Of a stretch of 64,000 nucleotides of DNA, positions 28,308 through 38,400 are shown piece by piece (the first letter of the stretch is position 1; each line of letters begins with the position of its first letter). Source of the DNA: Flavobacteriaceae bacterium (lineage in GTDB: Bacteria > Bacteroidota > Bacteroidia > Flavobacteriales > Flavobacteriaceae); assembly GCA_014075215.1 (NCBI GenBank), contig CP046177.1, positions 3,224,501-3,288,500 on the forward strand. Direction: 5' to 3'. The notes under the pieces are model-generated. The model saw only the letters and a program-made list of their open reading frames with translations, was not told where the DNA came from and made no database searches. The position numbers were made by a program, and so were the translations under genes.

Positions 28308-29164
28308 TGAAAATAGCACCGATTAATAGAAAAAAAAGAAGGTACGCCATCGCTACTATTTGTAATGCTTTCGAGTTAAAAAGAGATGCTTATTACAAAT
28401 ATCAAAAAAGGTTTGTTCTTAAAAAACAAATAGAACAAAATGTAATAATGCTTGTTAAAAAAAGCAGGAAAACATTACCCAGAGAAGGTACTAGAAAGCT
28501 AATGAAATCCTTACATAATGATTTTAGGAAACAGAATATAAATATAGGTAGAGACCAGTTATTTAGAATCTTAAAAGAAAATAATTTGTTAATTAGAAGG
28601 AAAAAATATTCTTCTAAAACAACCAACTCTTACCATCGTTTTTATAAATATAAAAATATCATAAAAGACCTGATCATTAATAGACCTAACCAAGTTTGGG
28701 CTTCGGATATTACCTATATAAGAACTATAAATGGATTTTGTTATTTAGCACTTATTACTGATATGTATTCAAGAAAAATAGTAGGCTATGATATTAGTGA
28801 TAGTTTAGAACTTAAAGGCTGTGTTAGAGCTTTAAATAAAGCTATTTATCAAACTAAAAATACCGAAGAAATCATACATCATTCTGATAGAGGAATACAA
28901 TATTGTAGCAATGTTTATACTCAAATTTTGAAAAGAAAAAAGATACAAATCAGTATGACCCAAGAAAATCATTGCTACGAAAACGCAATGGCCGAAAGAG
29001 TTAACGGAATTTTAAAAGATGAATTCTTCCTCGACCAAACATTTACAAATATCAATCACGCCAAAAAAGCAACAAAAAATGCAATCAAATTATATAATAA
29101 TAAAAGATTACATTTATCTTTAGATTATAAAACACCTAATTACGTGCACAAAAATGTAGCATAA
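28307..29164 (+). CDS. IS3-family transposase OrfB (DDE)
   Basis: 285 residues with HTH_21-like N-terminus and rve core. The catalytic triad is intact: D in WASDITYIRT, D in IHHSDRGIQYCS, E in NAMAERVNGILKDE. It overlaps orfA by one base (TAATG), so it could be made by coupling or by frameshifting as OrfAB. The frame ends 40 bases before the element's right end. Confidence 0.9.
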   Translation: MKIAPINRKKRRYAIATICNAFELKRDAYYKYQKRFVLKKQIEQNVIMLVKKSRKTLPREGTRKLMKSLHNDFRKQNINIGRDQLFRILKENNLLIRRKKYSSKTTNSYHRFYKYKNIIKDLIINRPNQVWASDITYIRTINGFCYLALITDMYSRKIVGYDISDSLELKGCVRALNKAIYQTKNTEEIIHHSDRGIQYCSNVYTQILKRKKIQISMTQENHCYENAMAERVNGILKDEFFLDQTFTNINHAKKATKNAIKLYNNKRLHLSLDYKTPNYVHKNVA

Positions 29165-29207
29165 ATTTTAATAATTAACTGTAGCCCTATTTTAGGACGA
29201 GACAAAA

Positions 29208-29847
29208 TGATAAATTAGCCAAATACATAGATAAGCAACAAATAGAGGCTCAAAAAATGTTTCCACATTATTTTGAGCGTTATAAAACTGATGGTGTTGA
29301 GTATAATATATATATTGGACAATCTCTGGTTAAAAATAAATCATACGATCCGCTGTATTTATATAATCTGCGCCTGTGGCAATTACAGATGATGTGCCAA
29401 ATAGAAAATGTCGCACATACAGCGAGGAAAGAAATGGAGCACGATTTACAAGTAGCTTCATTAATATTGGTACACAGCAATCCGTTAGCTATTAAATTTA
29501 GAATGGATGAAAAACAATTTGATGTGGACGGAGCCTACAATATCCGATATGAAATTATCAAAAAGCGTATTGACAAAGCACATATCAAAGGCAGTAATGA
29601 GCGCTTAACAACTCCCGGAAAGATTGCAATTGTATACTCTCAGGATAAAGATGCCAAAGAATACCTAAAATATATAAAATTCTTACAGTCTAAAAAACGA
29701 TTAGGGGTTATTGAAAAATTAGAACTCGAAGATTTACAAGGAGTCTCTGGACTAAAAGCACTACGTGTAGAAGTAGTATATTATGACGATTTTGATGAAT
29801 CTCATACGATTACTTTACAAGATCTGATTAAAGAAATAGAAAATTAA
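29208..29847 (+). pseudogene. 3' part of the interrupted GAF-type gene
   Basis: The continuation of the gene starting at 26142, encoding DKLAKYIDKQQIEAQKMFPH through LQDLIKEIEN (212 residues). An internal ATG at 29257 could start a 196-residue product, but nothing suggests it is natural. The portion is predicted alpha/beta with a conserved-looking YFERYKTDGVEYNIYIGQSL start. No family name is assigned. Confidence 0.75.
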
Positions 29848-29859
29848 AAAACATATATT

Positions 29860-30019
29860 GAACTCATTTAAACTTTTTCAATTTGCTAAAAAATTACTGT
29901 TTTCCGCTCTGTTTTTGTCTTTTTTTCCTTCCGTAGCGCTGCTATGCAACTCAAAAAAGCCTTCAACAGCCCTAAAAACTTCTAATTTTCGCTTAAATCC
30001 AAAAAGTTTAAATGAATTC
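29860..30019. repeat. MITE-like repeat family B, copy 3 (full length)
   Basis: 160 bp, closely similar to 1926-2085 over its whole length. The left arm is GAACTCATTTAAACTTTTT and the right arm has one change (GAATTC instead of GAGTTC). It is flanked by ATT on both sides. It lies between two convergent genes and abuts the stop codon of the HD-PycTM gene. Confidence 0.85.
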
Positions 30020-30020
30020 A

Positions 30021-31220
30021 TTATTGTGTGCCCTGCATCTTAAAGGCAACTGCAAAAACAATTATAGAAATCACGATGCCTATAATGAACACGGTATAAG
30101 TAATTCTTAATATTTTATATTTTTTATCCAAAACCTTTCCCAAAAAATACAAATCTTTTTTCATAGAAGAATATAAATAATCTCTGTCTTCCATCATTTC
30201 TCCCATTGCCCATTCAAAATCATCCAGACCCATTTTATGAAAGTTACCGAAAAACAATAAGTTCACTTTTTTATTTCTCACATCTTCTTTCGTAAACTTT
30301 CCACTAGTTATGTTAGGGCGAGTTGCCAAGACAGACAAAATCATAGAAGCAACGGTAAATAACACGAAAATTATGGTAGGGAAAATCAAGTACTGATTAG
30401 ACGGATTATCCAACTTAGACACTAAGTTAGAGAGCACTAATGAAACAATAATCGCATTAACGGACAGTAAAATATTTGCCTTTGTATCTGCAATATCACT
30501 TAACGTAATGTGATTTCGTAATGTAACCCGAAACATTGTCTCAATGCCCCGTTCCGGCAATTTTGCTTTCTTCTTTTTTAAAGCCAACTCCTCAGCTTGT
30601 TTCTTTACTTTTTTATCTTCTTTTTCCTGTTTTGTCAGAGATTTAAAAAGCAGCGCCAGATTTTTATCTTTTCCAGATTGCCAATTTTCCAAAGCAAAAT
30701 CCGTATAAAAACGATGGTGCTTAGTGAAAAACGAAATATTTTCTTCTATCCAAGCTGTATTTTTATATGTTTTTCCTAATATATTTTCCCATTCGTGTCT
30801 CAATAATTCACTTATTTGAGAATAGTTTTTATCTTGAAAATGAGAACAATCGGCATCTTTAATTATTTTTTCAGACAAAGTGACAGGTTCATATCCCATT
30901 TTAGTTGCCATGATTAAAGAAAATACTTCATCCTTAAAATCATCAGAAACCAATTGTTGTTTTAAAAAATCTTTAGCAATCTCAACGCTTTCCTCTTCAT
31001 GATTATCCTTACTTTTTGTGTAACCCGTATCATGGAACCACGCAGCAATAATTAATTTTACAGCACTGTCTTCAGTTACTTTTTCGCCTTCAATAATCTC
31101 TTTAGTGGCAGCAACTACACGTTGTGTATGGCTTAAATTATGGTACATAAAATCATGTGGCAACATATCATTTAATAATGACGAAACAAATTTTTCTGTT
31201 TCTAAAATGAGTTCTTCCAT
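30021..31220 (-). CDS. HD phosphohydrolase fused to a PycTM (DUF5706) membrane domain
   Basis: 399 residues. Residues 1-200 form an HD domain with metal-binding pattern H..., WFHDTGY (about 62-68), and a later D in KDADCSHF. A charged linker follows (KKVKKQAEELALKKKKAK). From about residue 225, RVTLRNHITLSDIADTKANILLSVNAIIVSLVLSNLV starts a DUF5706/PycTM domain with two helices, then a third helix near 372-392. PycTM proteins are membrane effectors of Pycsar anti-phage systems, opened by cCMP or cUMP. No cyclase gene is nearby. The HD part may degrade or sense a nucleotide; that is inference. Confidence 0.78.
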   Translation of the reverse strand: MEELILETEKFVSSLLNDMLPHDFMYHNLSHTQRVVAATKEIIEGEKVTEDSAVKLIIAAWFHDTGYTKSKDNHEEESVEIAKDFLKQQLVSDDFKDEVFSLIMATKMGYEPVTLSEKIIKDADCSHFQDKNYSQISELLRHEWENILGKTYKNTAWIEENISFFTKHHRFYTDFALENWQSGKDKNLALLFKSLTKQEKEDKKVKKQAEELALKKKKAKLPERGIETMFRVTLRNHITLSDIADTKANILLSVNAIIVSLVLSNLVSKLDNPSNQYLIFPTIIFVLFTVASMILSVLATRPNITSGKFTKEDVRNKKVNLLFFGNFHKMGLDDFEWAMGEMMEDRDYLYSSMKKDLYFLGKVLDKKYKILRITYTVFIIGIVISIIVFAVAFKMQGTQ

Positions 31221-31350
31221 AAAGTAAGTATTTTTGCTAAAGTAAAAATAAATTTTTTGATAAATTGAATGCCGTTTAGAGACCTAAAAGAATCATTAGA
31301 ACATTTTCTCAATTTTTGAATTTTTGATTTTTTGATTTTTTTAATTCATT
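31221..31350. other. Upstream region of HD-PycTM gene with dispersed repeat
   Basis: Holds the HD-PycTM promoter region and a second copy of the AT-rich TCATTAGAACAT...TTAATTCATT segment (31287-31350). The MITE A copy 3 is inserted exactly at its end. No gene. Confidence 0.4.
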
Positions 31351-31511
31351 GAGACCTTTGAATTGATTTGGCAAAAAAGTTCGATGCCCGAAGGAAATTT
31401 TGAACCCGAAGTAACCCATTGGTTTTGAGGATTTAAAATTTTCGAGAAGAAAGAAATTTGAAGCCAAATCAATTTCAATACGGAATATATCTCTATTCTG
31501 AAAAGGTCTCT
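31351..31511. repeat. MITE-like repeat family A, copy 3
   Basis: 161 bp with GAGACC...GGTCTC ends and the same internal orientation as copy 1. It is flanked by TCATT at 31346-31350 and 31512-31516, a perfect 5-bp duplication. The left terminus has lost the GCAAA of GAGACCTTTGCAAAAT. Confidence 0.9.
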
Positions 31512-31642
31512 CATTACTAATAAAGATTATTAAGTGTCATAACCAACAATCAAATCTAATAATTTACACTTGTAATAAATTAAGGGATATAGCGTCTAAA
31601 GTTAGACTCATAAATGAGTAACTTAGCTCAAAATAGTCTATT

Positions 31643-32095
31643 ATGATTACATGGAAAAATATTATTCATTATACCACAAAAGAAAACCTCACTCCCACTC
31701 ACCGTATTGAAAAATCAAATGATGAGTGGAAAAGCATATTAACCCCTGAGCAGTATAGAATTACCCGCTTAAAAGGAACCGAAAGGCCTTATACCGGGCA
31801 GTTATGTTCTATCTTTGATGCAGGAGTTTATCAATGTGTATGTTGTAAAGCCGATTTATTTGATGCCTCTATTAAATATGATTCAAGCTCAGGCTGGCCG
31901 AGTTTTACACAACCTATTCGGGAAAATGCCATTCAGTATTGCAAAGACACATCTCATGGAATGGTCCGTGTTGAAGTATTGTGTAATACTTGTGACGCGC
32001 ATTTGGGACATGTATTTCCCGATGGTCCGGAGCCTGGCGGACTGCGCTATTGCATCAATTCGGAATCAATGATTTTAAAAAATAATATGTCATGA
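31643..32095 (+). CDS. msrB: Methionine-R-sulfoxide reductase B
   Basis: 150 residues. The zinc-type cysteine pairs are CVCC (about 70-73) and CNTC (about 116-119), with SSGWPSF between. The catalytic motif is GGLRYCINSESM near residue 139. It reduces the R epimer of methionine sulfoxide in proteins. There is no signal peptide, so it is cytoplasmic. Its stop overlaps the msrA ATG (ATGA), so the two are translationally coupled and both epimers are covered. Confidence 0.93.
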   Translation: MITWKNIIHYTTKENLTPTHRIEKSNDEWKSILTPEQYRITRLKGTERPYTGQLCSIFDAGVYQCVCCKADLFDASIKYDSSSGWPSFTQPIRENAIQYCKDTSHGMVRVEVLCNTCDAHLGHVFPDGPEPGGLRYCINSESMILKNNMS

Positions 32096-32628
32096 ACAAG
32101 AATATACAAACAGCAACTATCGGTGGCGGATGCTTTTGGTGTACAGAAGCTATTTTTTTAAGAGTAAAAGGAGTAGAAAAAGTTGTTTCCGGATATGCCG
32201 GTGGAAATGCTCCCGGAAAACCGGCATACAGAGAAGTTTGTACCGGGCTAACCGGACATGCGGAGGTCATTCAGATTCGTTTTGATGCGGATATTATTTC
32301 TTATGAAGATATCTTAATTATTTTTATGACCACACACGATCCCACGCAATTAAACAGACAGGGAGCGGATATAGGGACGCAATATCGTTCTGTTATTTTT
32401 TATCACGATGCACAACAAAAAGCAACAGCACATAAAGTCTTATTGGATTTGGCTTCTTATTTTGACAGCCCTATTGTAACAGAGATAAGCGCATTACCTA
32501 CATTTTATAAAGCTGAAGATTACCATCAGGATTACTATAGTAATAATCAGGAACAAAGCTATTGCAGCTTTGTCATTACACCAAAATTACAAAAACTGAA
32601 AAAGCACTATGCCGATAAATTAATTTAA
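32092..32628 (+). CDS. msrA: Methionine-S-sulfoxide reductase A
   Basis: 178 residues with the signature GGGCFWCTEAIF (C14 catalytic, C17), GYAGG and GHAEVIQIRFD. It reduces S-methionine sulfoxide in free and protein-bound form. It overlaps msrB by four bases and is followed 24 bases later by selO. Confidence 0.95.
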   Translation: MNKNIQTATIGGGCFWCTEAIFLRVKGVEKVVSGYAGGNAPGKPAYREVCTGLTGHAEVIQIRFDADIISYEDILIIFMTTHDPTQLNRQGADIGTQYRSVIFYHDAQQKATAHKVLLDLASYFDSPIVTEISALPTFYKAEDYHQDYYSNNQEQSYCSFVITPKLQKLKKHYADKLI

Positions 32629-32652
32629 GATTTCTGTTAACCTTTAAAAACG

Positions 32653-34209
32653 TTGAACCTCAATACCGTACATCATTTTACAAACCTGTTACCTGCTGAT
32701 CCAAATCCTGAAAATACAAGAAGGCAAGTATCGGAAACTTGTTTTTCATATGTGATGCCTAAAAAAACAACCGCTCCAAAACTCATTCATGTATCGGATG
32801 AAATGATGAATGCGTTGGGAATCTCGGAAAAAGATGCCAAATCAAAAGCATTTTTAGATGTAATGACAGGAAATAAAATACTTCAAAATACAAAACCCTT
32901 TGCTATGTGTTACGGAGGACATCAGTTTGGGCATTGGGCCGGGCAGCTGGGAGACGGTAGGGCGATCAACTTAACAGAAATCGAGTATCATAACAAAATA
33001 TGGATGCTTCAATTGAAAGGAGCTGGAGAGACTCCATATTCAAGGACAGCAGATGGTTTGGCAGTACTTCGATCTTCCATCAGAGAATATTTATGTAGTG
33101 AAGCTATGTATCATTTGGGCATCCCCACTACAAGGGCTTTATCATTAAGCTTGTCCGGAGATGATGTTTTGCGTGATATCATGTATGACGGAAATCCCGC
33201 TTATGAAAAAGGAGCTATCGTATCCAGAGTAGCTACATCCTTTTTACGTTTTGGGAGCTACGAAATTTTTGCAGCAAAAAACGATATAAAAAATTTAAAA
33301 TTACTCGTCGACTATACCATAGAGAACCTTTTTCCCGAGTTGGGAATACCTTCTAAAGAAACCTATCTCTCTTTTTTTAAAGAAGTTGTCAGGCGTACTT
33401 TAACCATGATCATTCATTGGCAACGTGTGGGGTTTGTTCACGGAGTCATGAACACGGATAATATGTCTATTTTAGGATTAACCATAGATTATGGTCCGTA
33501 TGGTTGGTTAGAAGGCTTTGATCTTAGCTGGACACCCAATACAACAGATAAAGAACATAAAAGATATCGTTATGGAAATCAGCCTAATATTGGACTATGG
33601 AATCTATATCAATTGGCAAATGCATTATATCCTTTAATTGGAGAAGCAAAACCGTTAGAGGATATTTTAGAATGGTATAAGGCTAATTTTGAGAAACAAT
33701 CTTTAGAGATGATGCGCTCTAAATTGGGTTTATACACTAAAGAGGAAAATGATGCTAAACTCATTAAAAAATTGGAAACTATATTACAGTTAACCGAAAC
33801 GGATATGACTCTTTTTTTTAGAAATTTGTCAAAGGTGAAAAAAGAAAAAACAACTCGTATAAATCTTATTGCAGATGCTTTCTATGAAGATTCTATTTCA
33901 GGTGAATTAACTCAAAAATGGGAAACCTGGTTAAAAACATATCAAGAAAGATTACAAAAAGAGATTGTGAATGATAGTGAACGTCAATTGAAAATGAATA
34001 CGGTAAACCCCAAATATGTACTAAGAAATTATATGGCACAATTAGCCATTGATGAAGCTGAAAAAGGAGCATATACACTTATTGATGAATTATTTCAGTT
34101 ATTGAAGCATCCGTATGACGAACAACCAAGTGCTGAAAAATGGTATGCAAAAAGGCCCGAATGGGCAAGAACTAAAATAGGCTGTTCCATGTTATCTTGC
34201 AGCTCATAA
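32653..34209 (+). CDS. selO: SelO-family protein adenylyltransferase
   Basis: 518 residues from TTG 32653. SelO pseudokinase-fold motifs are clear: MCYGGHQFGHWAGQLGDGRA, LKGAGETPYSRTADGLAVLRSS and HGVMNTDNMSILG with the metal-binding region. Characterised SelO proteins transfer AMP to Ser/Thr/Tyr of redox proteins. In many organisms the C-terminal motif carries selenocysteine; here it is an ordinary cysteine (GCSMLSCSS at the end), with no in-frame TGA. Location beside msrBA supports a role in oxidative stress. Confidence 0.93.
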   Translation: MNLNTVHHFTNLLPADPNPENTRRQVSETCFSYVMPKKTTAPKLIHVSDEMMNALGISEKDAKSKAFLDVMTGNKILQNTKPFAMCYGGHQFGHWAGQLGDGRAINLTEIEYHNKIWMLQLKGAGETPYSRTADGLAVLRSSIREYLCSEAMYHLGIPTTRALSLSLSGDDVLRDIMYDGNPAYEKGAIVSRVATSFLRFGSYEIFAAKNDIKNLKLLVDYTIENLFPELGIPSKETYLSFFKEVVRRTLTMIIHWQRVGFVHGVMNTDNMSILGLTIDYGPYGWLEGFDLSWTPNTTDKEHKRYRYGNQPNIGLWNLYQLANALYPLIGEAKPLEDILEWYKANFEKQSLEMMRSKLGLYTKEENDAKLIKKLETILQLTETDMTLFFRNLSKVKKEKTTRINLIADAFYEDSISGELTQKWETWLKTYQERLQKEIVNDSERQLKMNTVNPKYVLRNYMAQLAIDEAEKGAYTLIDELFQLLKHPYDEQPSAEKWYAKRPEWARTKIGCSMLSCSS

Positions 34210-34227
34210 TATCTAAAAACAGAAAAA

Positions 34228-35448
34228 ATGAAAAGTAATAAGCTAACCATAAAAAATAGAAAAGGGTTCATGTTAAATGCTTTCTTAGAGTTGCCGGCCA
34301 ATCAAAAGCCTAATTACTATGCTATTTTTGCGCATTGTTTTACTTGCAGCGCAAGACTGTCTGCAGTTAAAAATATCAGTCGATCGATCGCGAAAGCAGG
34401 TTTTGGAGTTATTCGGTTTGACTTTACAGGTTTGGGAAGAAGTGAAGGAGAATTTGCAGATAGTTATTTTTCTGCCAATGTAAATGATTTAATCGACGTA
34501 CACCGTTTTATTACCAAACAATACAATGCGCCCTCTTTATTGGTTGGACATTCTCTGGGGGGTGCTGCTGTTTTGGTAGCTGCATCTATGTTAAATGATA
34601 TTAAAGCTGTTGCTACAGTAGGGGCTCCTGCAAGTGTAAGCCACGTAAAACATTTATTTTCTCACGATATCAATAAAATTCCGGACCAAGGAAATATAGA
34701 AGTAAACATTGGCGGAAGACCCTTTAATATTAATAAAGATTTTGTAGAAGATTTTGACAAAACAGATTTACCGGTAATTGTTAAAGAGCTTCGTAAACCT
34801 CTGTTAATTATGCACGCTCCTTTTGATAATACAGTTGGTATTGAAAATGCTCAAAAATTATATCAATATGCACATCACCCTAAAAGCTTCGTATCACTGG
34901 ACGGAGCAGATCATTTATTAATGAACTCCAAAGATAGCAGATATGTAGGAGATGTTATCGGTACATGGGTACAGCGCTACTTCCCTCAACGAGAAAATCA
35001 GTTACTGGATATGGAAGAAGAAAAGCTGGTAGGCCATTTAAACATAGCGGAAGATAATTTTACAACCTTCATACAAACTAAAAATCATACCTTAATTGCA
35101 GACGAACCTATCGGAATCGGAGATGATTTCGGCCCATCACCTTATGAACTTTTAAATGCTTCCTTGGCGGCCTGTACGGTGATGACTTTAAAAATGTATG
35201 TTCAAAGAAAGCAATGGGATTTAAAAGAAGTTTTTGTATATATTACCAATTCTAAAAAACATAGTGACGTTATGGAAGCAGAAGAGAACAAAACAAAATA
35301 TTTAGATCACATTAGTAAAAAATTAAAATTTATTGGTAATTTAGACACTCATCAAAAGCAACGCCTAAAAGAAATAGCTTCTCGTTGTCCGGTACATAAA
35401 ACCTTAGAAAAAGGTGTTGTTTTTCATACTGAAATCATAGAAACATAA
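34228..35448 (+). CDS. Alpha/beta hydrolase fused to an OsmC domain
   Basis: 406 residues. Residues 1-255 are an alpha/beta hydrolase (HCFTCSARLSAVKNI, nucleophile elbow VGHSLGGAA, acid and His region DNTVGIENA and DGADHLL). Residues 270-406 are an OsmC/Ohr-like domain (FGPSPYELLNASLAACTVMTLKMYVQRKQW with one redox Cys, and RCPVHKTLEKGV with the second). OsmC domains reduce organic peroxides through this Cys pair. It is the fourth gene of the msrB-msrA-selO run, 18 bases after selO. The hydrolase substrate is unknown. Confidence 0.85.
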   Translation: MKSNKLTIKNRKGFMLNAFLELPANQKPNYYAIFAHCFTCSARLSAVKNISRSIAKAGFGVIRFDFTGLGRSEGEFADSYFSANVNDLIDVHRFITKQYNAPSLLVGHSLGGAAVLVAASMLNDIKAVATVGAPASVSHVKHLFSHDINKIPDQGNIEVNIGGRPFNINKDFVEDFDKTDLPVIVKELRKPLLIMHAPFDNTVGIENAQKLYQYAHHPKSFVSLDGADHLLMNSKDSRYVGDVIGTWVQRYFPQRENQLLDMEEEKLVGHLNIAEDNFTTFIQTKNHTLIADEPIGIGDDFGPSPYELLNASLAACTVMTLKMYVQRKQWDLKEVFVYITNSKKHSDVMEAEENKTKYLDHISKKLKFIGNLDTHQKQRLKEIASRCPVHKTLEKGVVFHTEIIET

Positions 35449-35465
35449 GCAATTAACCAAGCTTT

Positions 35466-38400
35466 ATGAAAACTTTTAAAAAAATAGTATATTCTATCCC
35501 TATATTATTGATCTCTGCGTGTGCTACATATAAAACTCAATTTGCGAAAAGTAATATAGTTACTCCAAATGTATCTAAAAAAATAGCATATACTTTTTAT
35601 CTGATTGGAGATGCCGGCAATGCTGACATAAATTCTTCTACAAAAGCATTAGAAAAACTACGAAAAGAAATGAACCGGACAGATAAAAATGCTACCTTAT
35701 TATTTTTGGGTGACAATATATATCCTTCGGGGGTCCCGGAAAAAACATCAAAGGAATACACATTGGCAAAGCATCGAATTCAAACTCAAATTGATATCGC
35801 CAAAGACTTTAAGGGAAATACCTATTTTATTCCCGGAAATCATGACTGGTATCACGGATTAGATGGTTTGAAAAGACAAGAAAAATTGATTGAAAAAATA
35901 GTAGGTAAAAATACTTTTTTACCCGAGAATGGCTGCCCTCTGGAACGTGTAAAAATTGCCAAAGACATTGATTTGATTATTATTGACACACATTGGTATC
36001 TGACCAACTGGGACCATCACCCTAAAATGAATGATAATTGCGAGATTAAAACCAGGAAAAAATTCTTTGACGAACTGAAAGGGCTCATTAAAAAAGCAAG
36101 AGGAAAAACAACAATTATTGCCATGCACCACCCTATGTTCTCACAAGGTCCTCATGCCGGAAATTATTCTTTTAAGAGCCATATGAGTCCCATACCTGTA
36201 CTGGGAACTTTAAAAAATATAGTAAGAAAAACGACAGGAGCTTCTAATGCTGATATACAAAACAAAAAATACCGGGAATTAAAAAAAAGAATTGTTGCCC
36301 TCTCTCAAAAAAATGAAAAAATCATTTTTGTTTCCGGACACGAACATAGTTTACAGTATATAGTCCGGGATAATATTCCGCAAATTATTAGCGGTTCGGG
36401 TGCTAAGGTAAGTCCTACAAAATTATCTAGCGGAGGAAAATTTGCTTACGGACAGCAGGGTTATGCTAAATTACTGGTGTATGAAGATGGTTCTTCTAAA
36501 GTATTTTTTTATGCGATAGATAACCAAACAGCTATTTTTGAGAGTGATGTGTTACATACCAACAGAACACAAACAGCAAACCGGTATCCGGCAGATTTTC
36601 CGAAAACAAAATCCGCATCGGTTTATACGGCAAAAGAAACTTCCAAAGGAAAAACGTACAAGTTCTTTTGGGGAGAACGTTATCGAAAATACTATCATAC
36701 AAATGTAAATGTGCCTACGGTACGGTTAGACACGTTATTTGGAGGATTGACACCCGTTAGAAAAGGTGGTGGAAACCAATCCAAATCATTGCGATTAAAA
36801 GACAATAACGGGAGGCAGTATGTGATGAGGGCTTTGCGTAAAAATGCTTTGCAATATCTCCAGTCAGTTGCTTTTAAAGACCAATACATCGAAGGGCAGT
36901 TTGATGACACATATACACAAAATTTATTGTTAGATGTCTTTACAGGATCACACCCGTATGCTCCATTTATCATAGCACCTTTAGCTAATGCAGTAGGCAT
37001 CTATCACACAAACCCTGTACTATATTATATTCCTAAACAAGAACGCCTGGGTATATATAACCATGAATTTGGAGATGAATTATATATGATCGAAGAACGG
37101 GCTACATCCGGTCATGGAGATAAAAAAAGTTTTGGTTTTTCTGATAAACTAATAAGTACGGATGATCTTTTAAAAAAAATACATACTAATGAAAATCATC
37201 TTGTAGACGAAAAAGCATATATACGAGCACGTTTGTTTGATATGCTAATTGGAGATTGGGATCGCCATGAAGACCAATGGAGGTGGGCCGTTTTTAAAGA
37301 AGGTAAAAAAACAATATACAGACCTGTTCCAAGAGATAGAGATCAGGCATTTTCTATTATGGCCGATGGAACCCTTTTGAGTTTTGCTACTAAAGTAGTT
37401 CCAAAAGCATCCTTATTACAGTCATATAGTGAAGAATTAAAAGATGTAGTTGGGTTCAATATAGAACCTTATCCGTTAGATATGGCCATTATCAATACAT
37501 CTGCAAAATCCGATTGGGACCAACAGGTACAACACATCGTTACAAATCTGACAGATGATCGTATAGAGAAAGCTTTTATTTTATTTCCAAAAGAAGTACG
37601 CGATAAAACAATTGATGAAATAAAACAAAAATTAATAGGACGAAGAAAAAACCTACAGAAAATTTCCGACACGTATTTTAAGCATTTAAACAAATTTCAG
37701 ATAATTAAAGGAACTGATAAAGATGACTGGTTTGATATAGAACGATTTCCCGATGGAAAGACAAAAGTAACAGCATATAGAATTAAAAAAGGTAAAAAAG
37801 GAGTTATTTTTCATCAAAAGACATATCAAAAAGAGCATACGAAAGAGCTTTGGATTTACGGGTTAGATGATGACGATATGTTTGTAGTGCGTGGAAAAGG
37901 GAACCACCTTATTAAGGTGAGAATTATCGGTGGGCAAAATAAAGATACTTATAACATCATTAACAGGAAAAAAATAATTGTATACGATTTTAAAGCCAAA
38001 AAAAACATATTTACTATCAATAAGGGCAAAAAACGGGTAACCAACGACTATAAAACGAATCTATACGATTATAAAAAATTAAAAGACAGGCTACATAAAT
38101 TTATGCCATCTATCGGTAGAAATCCGGACGATGGTATTAGAATAGGGGTTGCAAATAAATTTATTGCAAACGATTTTGAAAGAAACCCTTTTACCTACAA
38201 ATATACTTTAGCAGCTAACTTATATTTAGCAACAAAAGGCTATGATATCAGTTATACCGGAGAGCTTGCCCATATTACCGGAAAAGCAAATCTGGGGTTT
38301 GATGCTACTTTTACCAGCCCTAATTTTGCAAATAATTTTTTTGGTTTTGGAAATGAATCTCTAAACCCGGAAGCTGATGAAAATGACGGATTAGATGTAG

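Larger units (their letters stand above)
27896..29204 (+). mobile_element. Complete IS3-family element inserted in the GAF-type gene
   Basis: 1309 bp. The ends form an imperfect inverted repeat starting TG: TGACCCGTCCTGAAAT at the left and TGTCTCGTCCTAAAAT read inward from the right. It is flanked by AAA on both sides (27893-27895 and 29205-29207), a 3-bp duplication typical of IS3. Removing the element and one AAA restores the host reading frame exactly. orfA and orfB are both intact, so it may be active. It is a different IS3 lineage from the copies at 2.3-4.7 kb. Confidence 0.92.

Noticed and set aside
30021..31220. Complete Pycsar anti-phage operon
   Set aside because: Only a PycTM-type protein is present; neighbouring genes are msrB and an interrupted GAF-type gene, with no nucleotide cyclase in the window.
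34100..34209. Selenocysteine in SelO
   Set aside because: The C-terminal motif is encoded with TGC cysteine codons and ends in a normal TAA stop.
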